A stretch of DNA of 36,771 bases from Lawsonella clevelandensis (GTDB taxonomy: Bacteria; Actinomycetota; Actinomycetes; Mycobacteriales; Mycobacteriaceae). Both the position numbers and the translations under genes were made by a program. The notes under the pieces were generated by a model. That model did no database searches. It saw nothing but the letters and a program-made list of their open reading frames with translations, and had not been told where the DNA came from. Where the stretch lies: positions 1 to 36,771 of the forward strand of contig NZ_QFOZ01000006.1 in NCBI RefSeq assembly GCF_003241315.1. Reading direction: 5' to 3'. Below are positions 33,788-36,771 of this stretch, in pieces; position 1 is the first letter of the stretch; each line of letters starts with the position of its first letter.

Positions 33788-36493
33788 CTAATGGGCAGCA
33801 GCATTCCACGTAGTACCAAAACCCGTTGATACCTCCAGCGGCACACTAAGCTCTACAGCACTGTCCATGCACGTGGTAACGAGTTTCTCCAATTCTTCCC
33901 TCTCACCTTGGGCAACTTCACAAACAAGCTCATCATGAACCTGCAGAAGCACTCGGGAGTGTAAACCAGCTTCCTGCAAAGCATCATCAACATGCAGCAT
34001 TGCAATCTTAATAATGTCCGCCGCAGTACCCTGGATAGGTGCGTTCAGTGCGGCCCGCTCCGCATTTTCCCGTGCAACTCGATTACTAGATGTGAGTTCC
34101 GGCAAATAACGGCGCCGCCCGAACATTGTCTCCGTATATCCCGTCTTACGGGCTTCCTCCACCACATCATGGAGATAATCGCGTACTCCCCCAAAACGAG
34201 CAAAGTAGTTATTCATAAAGTCTTTTGCATCAGCGATAGGGATATTCAGCTGCCGTGCCAAACCGAAAGGAGACAGCCCATAGGCAAGACCATAACTCAT
34301 CGCCTTAGTGCGACGACGTAGCTCCGGAGTTACTTCATCGATAGGAACGTTGAACGCTATCGACCCCACATAGGAATGTAGATCTTCACCCCTCCGGAAT
34401 GCCTCAATAAGCCCTTCATCCTTCGATAAGTGAGCCATCACTCGCATTTCAATCTGCGAATAATCGGCAGTGAGGAGCCCCTCATACCCCTTTCCTGCTA
34501 CAAACACATCGCGGATACGTTTACCGTCATCAGTTCGCACGGGAATGTTCTGCAGATTAGGATCCGTCGACGAGAGTCGGCCCGTCGTCGTAATAGTTTG
34601 ATTAAACGTAGTATGAATTCGCTCATCATCGCCAACGGCGTTAATAAGCCCTGTCACCGTTGTCTTCAGTTTCATGGCGGCGCGATAACCCAATACTGCG
34701 GCCAGGAAAGGATGCCCGTACTTGACATAAAGCTTTTCCAACGATTCCGCGTTAGTGGAATGGCCAGTTTTTGTCTTCTTCGTTTTTGACATACCCAACT
34801 GATCAAAAAGGACCGTCTGCAGTTGCTTAGGAGATCCAATGTTGACGGTATCGTCACCAATAGACTCATGAGCTTCTCGCTCCATCAACGCCGCCTGCTC
34901 CGCAAAATCCTTTTCCAAATCATGCAGAGCGCGAGGAGATACAGCAATGCCATCATGTTCCATTCGCTGTAGCACCATTACCAGTGGCATCTCCATCTCA
35001 TGGAACAGCCGAGTCTCCCCATAATCTTCCAGATCGTGTGCAAGTTGCGTAGCAAGTAGCAGAACATATACAGCTCGCTCCGCCAGACTCTCCCAGTACC
35101 GGTCGTTATTTTCTGCAACATCTACTAGGGTCAACTGTCCCTTATCAGCTGATTCAAGAGTGACACCCATGTGCCGCTCCACCACATCAGTAAAATTAAA
35201 GTTACGTTGACCAGGAAGAATAAGGTACGAGGCGACAAGAGTATCACAGCACACCCCGCCAATATGCCAGTCTCGACCGGCTAAACAATGCGCCGCCATC
35301 TTCGCATCATGTAATGCCTTGTGAATCGCCTCATCAGCAAGCCACTCTCCCAAAGCAACCTCATCATCAGGATTTAACTCCGTTGTGGTGCACACCATTT
35401 GCTGACCTGCAGGGCTGGCAATAGCGACAGCATCCACATCCCCCGCAAGAATACTTTCAGTACCTGCTACTACCACACCATAGGTTCCCTCCTGACGACC
35501 ATAGTTCTGCAGCCACGATGCAACATCCCCCATATGCGCCACCGTAACAGCAAGTTCAGGTGCCGTAAAAGACGACGTCTCTGCACCAGAAGAAAGCGCA
35601 AATGCTTTAAAAACTCTCTCCCGCAAACGAGTACCGAATTCTAACTTGTCAAATAGCGCGTTCACAGAATCTTCATCGACCGCTGAGCGGGCTGCGTCAG
35701 CAAAAGAAAGATCCATCTCCACATTCCGAACCATCTTGGTAAGGTACGCATTCCGCTCTACATCCTCGATATGGCTACGCAGACTCTCCCCCACCTTGCC
35801 TTTAATATTGTCTTTATTCTCAAGAATGGCTTCTAACGACCCATACTGGTTAAGCCACTTAGCTGCTGTCTTCTCCCCCACCTTGGGAACACCCGGAAGA
35901 TTATCTGACGGATCCCCCCGCAAAGCCGCCATATCGGGATACTGCGCCGGCGTAACGTTATAGCGCTCCTTCACCTTCTCCGGCGTATACCGCACCAGCG
36001 TCGACACACCCTTCGTTGGGTACAGTACCGTCGTGACGTCATCAATAAGCTGGAATGAGTCTCGGTCACCAGTACAGATGAAGGACTGCATACCCTCATT
36101 CTTCGCAGTCAACGACAGTGTCGCGATAAGATCATCCGCCTCATACTCCCTACTCGATACGGTAGGAATACCAAGTGCATGTAGAACCTCCCGCAGAAGT
36201 TCCACCTGCCCAATAAACTCAGCCGGAGTTTCGGCTCGCTGCGCTTTATAGGCGGGATACTCCTGATGACGGAAAGTTCCACTCCCCTCATCAAAAGCAG
36301 CCACAATGTAATCTGGCTTCTCTTCTGTAACAAGGTGAGACAACATAGAAAGGAAACCATAAACCGCATTCGTGTGCTGCCCCCCGCTTGTAGTGAAACC
36401 CTCTGGTGGCAGTGCATAAAAAGCACGAAAAGCGATGGAATGCCCATCAAGAAGGAGAACAACAGGACGATTAGCAGTATCTTCTACAGTCAC
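33788..36493 (-). CDS. polA: DNA polymerase I
   Basis: It repairs gaps and replaces Okazaki primers. The 901-residue product has an N-terminal 5'-3' exonuclease domain (about 1-300: LLLDGHSIAFRAFYA, EYEADDLIATL, GDRDSFQL), a central 3'-5' exonuclease-like domain (about 310-490) that lacks the DxE proofreading motif, and a family A polymerase domain with DYSQIEMRVMAHLS (motif A), RRTKAMSYGLAYG (motif B) and LLQVHDELVCE (motif C). Tyr replaces the E. coli Phe762 in motif B. It starts with GTG at 36493, six bases after a TAAGCT -10 (36505-36500), so it may be leaderless; GGAGG is too close to act as a normal ribosome site. Confidence 0.97.
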   Translation of the reverse strand: MTVEDTANRPVVLLLDGHSIAFRAFYALPPEGFTTSGGQHTNAVYGFLSMLSHLVTEEKPDYIVAAFDEGSGTFRHQEYPAYKAQRAETPAEFIGQVELLREVLHALGIPTVSSREYEADDLIATLSLTAKNEGMQSFICTGDRDSFQLIDDVTTVLYPTKGVSTLVRYTPEKVKERYNVTPAQYPDMAALRGDPSDNLPGVPKVGEKTAAKWLNQYGSLEAILENKDNIKGKVGESLRSHIEDVERNAYLTKMVRNVEMDLSFADAARSAVDEDSVNALFDKLEFGTRLRERVFKAFALSSGAETSSFTAPELAVTVAHMGDVASWLQNYGRQEGTYGVVVAGTESILAGDVDAVAIASPAGQQMVCTTTELNPDDEVALGEWLADEAIHKALHDAKMAAHCLAGRDWHIGGVCCDTLVASYLILPGQRNFNFTDVVERHMGVTLESADKGQLTLVDVAENNDRYWESLAERAVYVLLLATQLAHDLEDYGETRLFHEMEMPLVMVLQRMEHDGIAVSPRALHDLEKDFAEQAALMEREAHESIGDDTVNIGSPKQLQTVLFDQLGMSKTKKTKTGHSTNAESLEKLYVKYGHPFLAAVLGYRAAMKLKTTVTGLINAVGDDERIHTTFNQTITTTGRLSSTDPNLQNIPVRTDDGKRIRDVFVAGKGYEGLLTADYSQIEMRVMAHLSKDEGLIEAFRRGEDLHSYVGSIAFNVPIDEVTPELRRRTKAMSYGLAYGLSPFGLARQLNIPIADAKDFMNNYFARFGGVRDYLHDVVEEARKTGYTETMFGRRRYLPELTSSNRVARENAERAALNAPIQGTAADIIKIAMLHVDDALQEAGLHSRVLLQVHDELVCEVAQGEREELEKLVTTCMDSAVELSVPLEVSTGFGTTWNAAAH

Positions 36494-36633
36494 TCCTCCA
36501 GCTTAGACAATCTCTCCACGCTCTAGGAAAGATACGTCCGCTTTTCTACCTCCCACCACTACAAACAGTCCATTGACATACTGGTAACACTTACCCCACA
36601 CATACCGATTTCTCTCTCGCGAGTATTGTCCAC

Positions 36634-36639
36634 TAAACT
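36634..36639 (+). promoter_or_regulatory. Candidate -10 of the tRNA promoter
   Basis: TAAACT fits TAnnnT and would start transcription near 36646, about 47 bases before the tRNA. The -35 region (around 36609-36616, TTCTCT) is weak. TTGACA at 36573-36578 has no -10 at a suitable distance. Confidence 0.35.
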
Positions 36640-36692
36640 AGTCGAGAACAGAGCACCGGATTAACACAACGATGCTCCTCACACAGTAGTGA

Positions 36693-36766
36693 GCCCTCGT
36701 AGCCCAATTGGCAGAGGCAACGGATTCAAAACCCGTCCAGTGTGGGTTCGACTCCCACCGAGGGCA
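36693..36766 (+). tRNA. tRNA-Leu (anticodon CAA), short variable loop
   Basis: The 74-base cloverleaf runs through the discriminator. The acceptor stem GCCCTCG/CGAGGGC is perfect with A73. The D-arm GCCC-AATTGGCAGA-GGC has the three-pair stem and loop seen in bacterial tRNA-Leu. The anticodon stem ACGGA/CCCGT has an A31-C39 mismatch, around loop TTCAAAA with CAA at 34-36. The variable region is only CCAGT, and the T-arm is GTGGG-TTCGACT-CCCAC. Normal tRNA-Leu has a long variable arm, so this is atypical. CCA is not encoded; CTTTT follows. It reads UUG codons if functional. Confidence 0.85.
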
Positions 36767-36771
36767 CTTTT

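Noticed and set aside
36573..36578. TTGACA as the -35 of the tRNA promoter
   Set aside because: No TAnnnT -10 lies 16-19 bases downstream.
1..36771. CRISPR arrays, insertion sequences, prophage or attachment sites
   Set aside because: No spaced direct repeats, transposase or integrase genes, or element-end inverted repeats were seen; all large reading frames are accounted for.

Overview
The window is chromosomal housekeeping DNA from an actinobacterium. Three things point to the order Mycobacteriales (Corynebacterium/Mycobacterium relatives): the gene order polA-rpsA-coaE-uvrB-uvrA-infC-rpmI-rplT-TrmH-pheS-pheT-argCJBDFRGH-Trm112-tyrS, an S1 protein that closely follows the mycobacterial one, and a class II-like HelD. 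Base composition is near 50% GC or slightly below, low for the group, so a lower-GC Corynebacterium- or Lawsonella-like lineage fits; the genus cannot be fixed from the sequence. No insertion sequence, prophage, CRISPR array or integrase was seen. Almost all genes lie on the minus strand; helD, a LacI-family gene, a phosphatase gene and a tRNA are on plus.

Layout from left to right. 1-636: control region of a ribosomal RNA operon on the minus strand (two tandem promoters and the conserved leader box; the 16S gene should start just off the left edge), an extremely AT-rich stretch with two palindromes, and the tyrS terminator. 637-11110: tyrS, a Trm112-like gene and the complete arginine pathway from N-acetylglutamate to arginine, with its repressor gene argR inside the cluster and ArgR-like half-sites at the argC promoter. 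11216-12061: thiD, an odd neighbour between the arg and phe genes. 12157-17926: pheT, pheS, a SpoU/TrmH methyltransferase gene, rplT, rpmI and infC, a translation cluster. infC must start at an AUC codon, and a terminator-like hairpin with a nine-codon micro-ORF precedes it. 18235-25849: uvrA and uvrB flank a divergent helD, joining nucleotide excision repair with a factor that clears stalled RNA polymerase. 25902-29458: a long-chain acyl-CoA synthetase gene and a two-gene unit of unknown function. 29768-31435: a LacI-family regulator and a low-molecular-weight tyrosine phosphatase. 31408-36493: coaE, rpsA and polA. 36693-36766: a CAA-anticodon tRNA with a leucine-type D-arm but a short variable loop.

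The most interesting signals are the infC leader (hairpin, micro-ORF, AUC start), the short-variable-loop tRNA-Leu(CAA), the unknown two-gene unit behind a promoter whose -35 overlaps that of the lacI-type gene, and several promoters that place the start codon at the transcription start (leaderless genes). All promoter, operator and leader calls are by eye and unscored.
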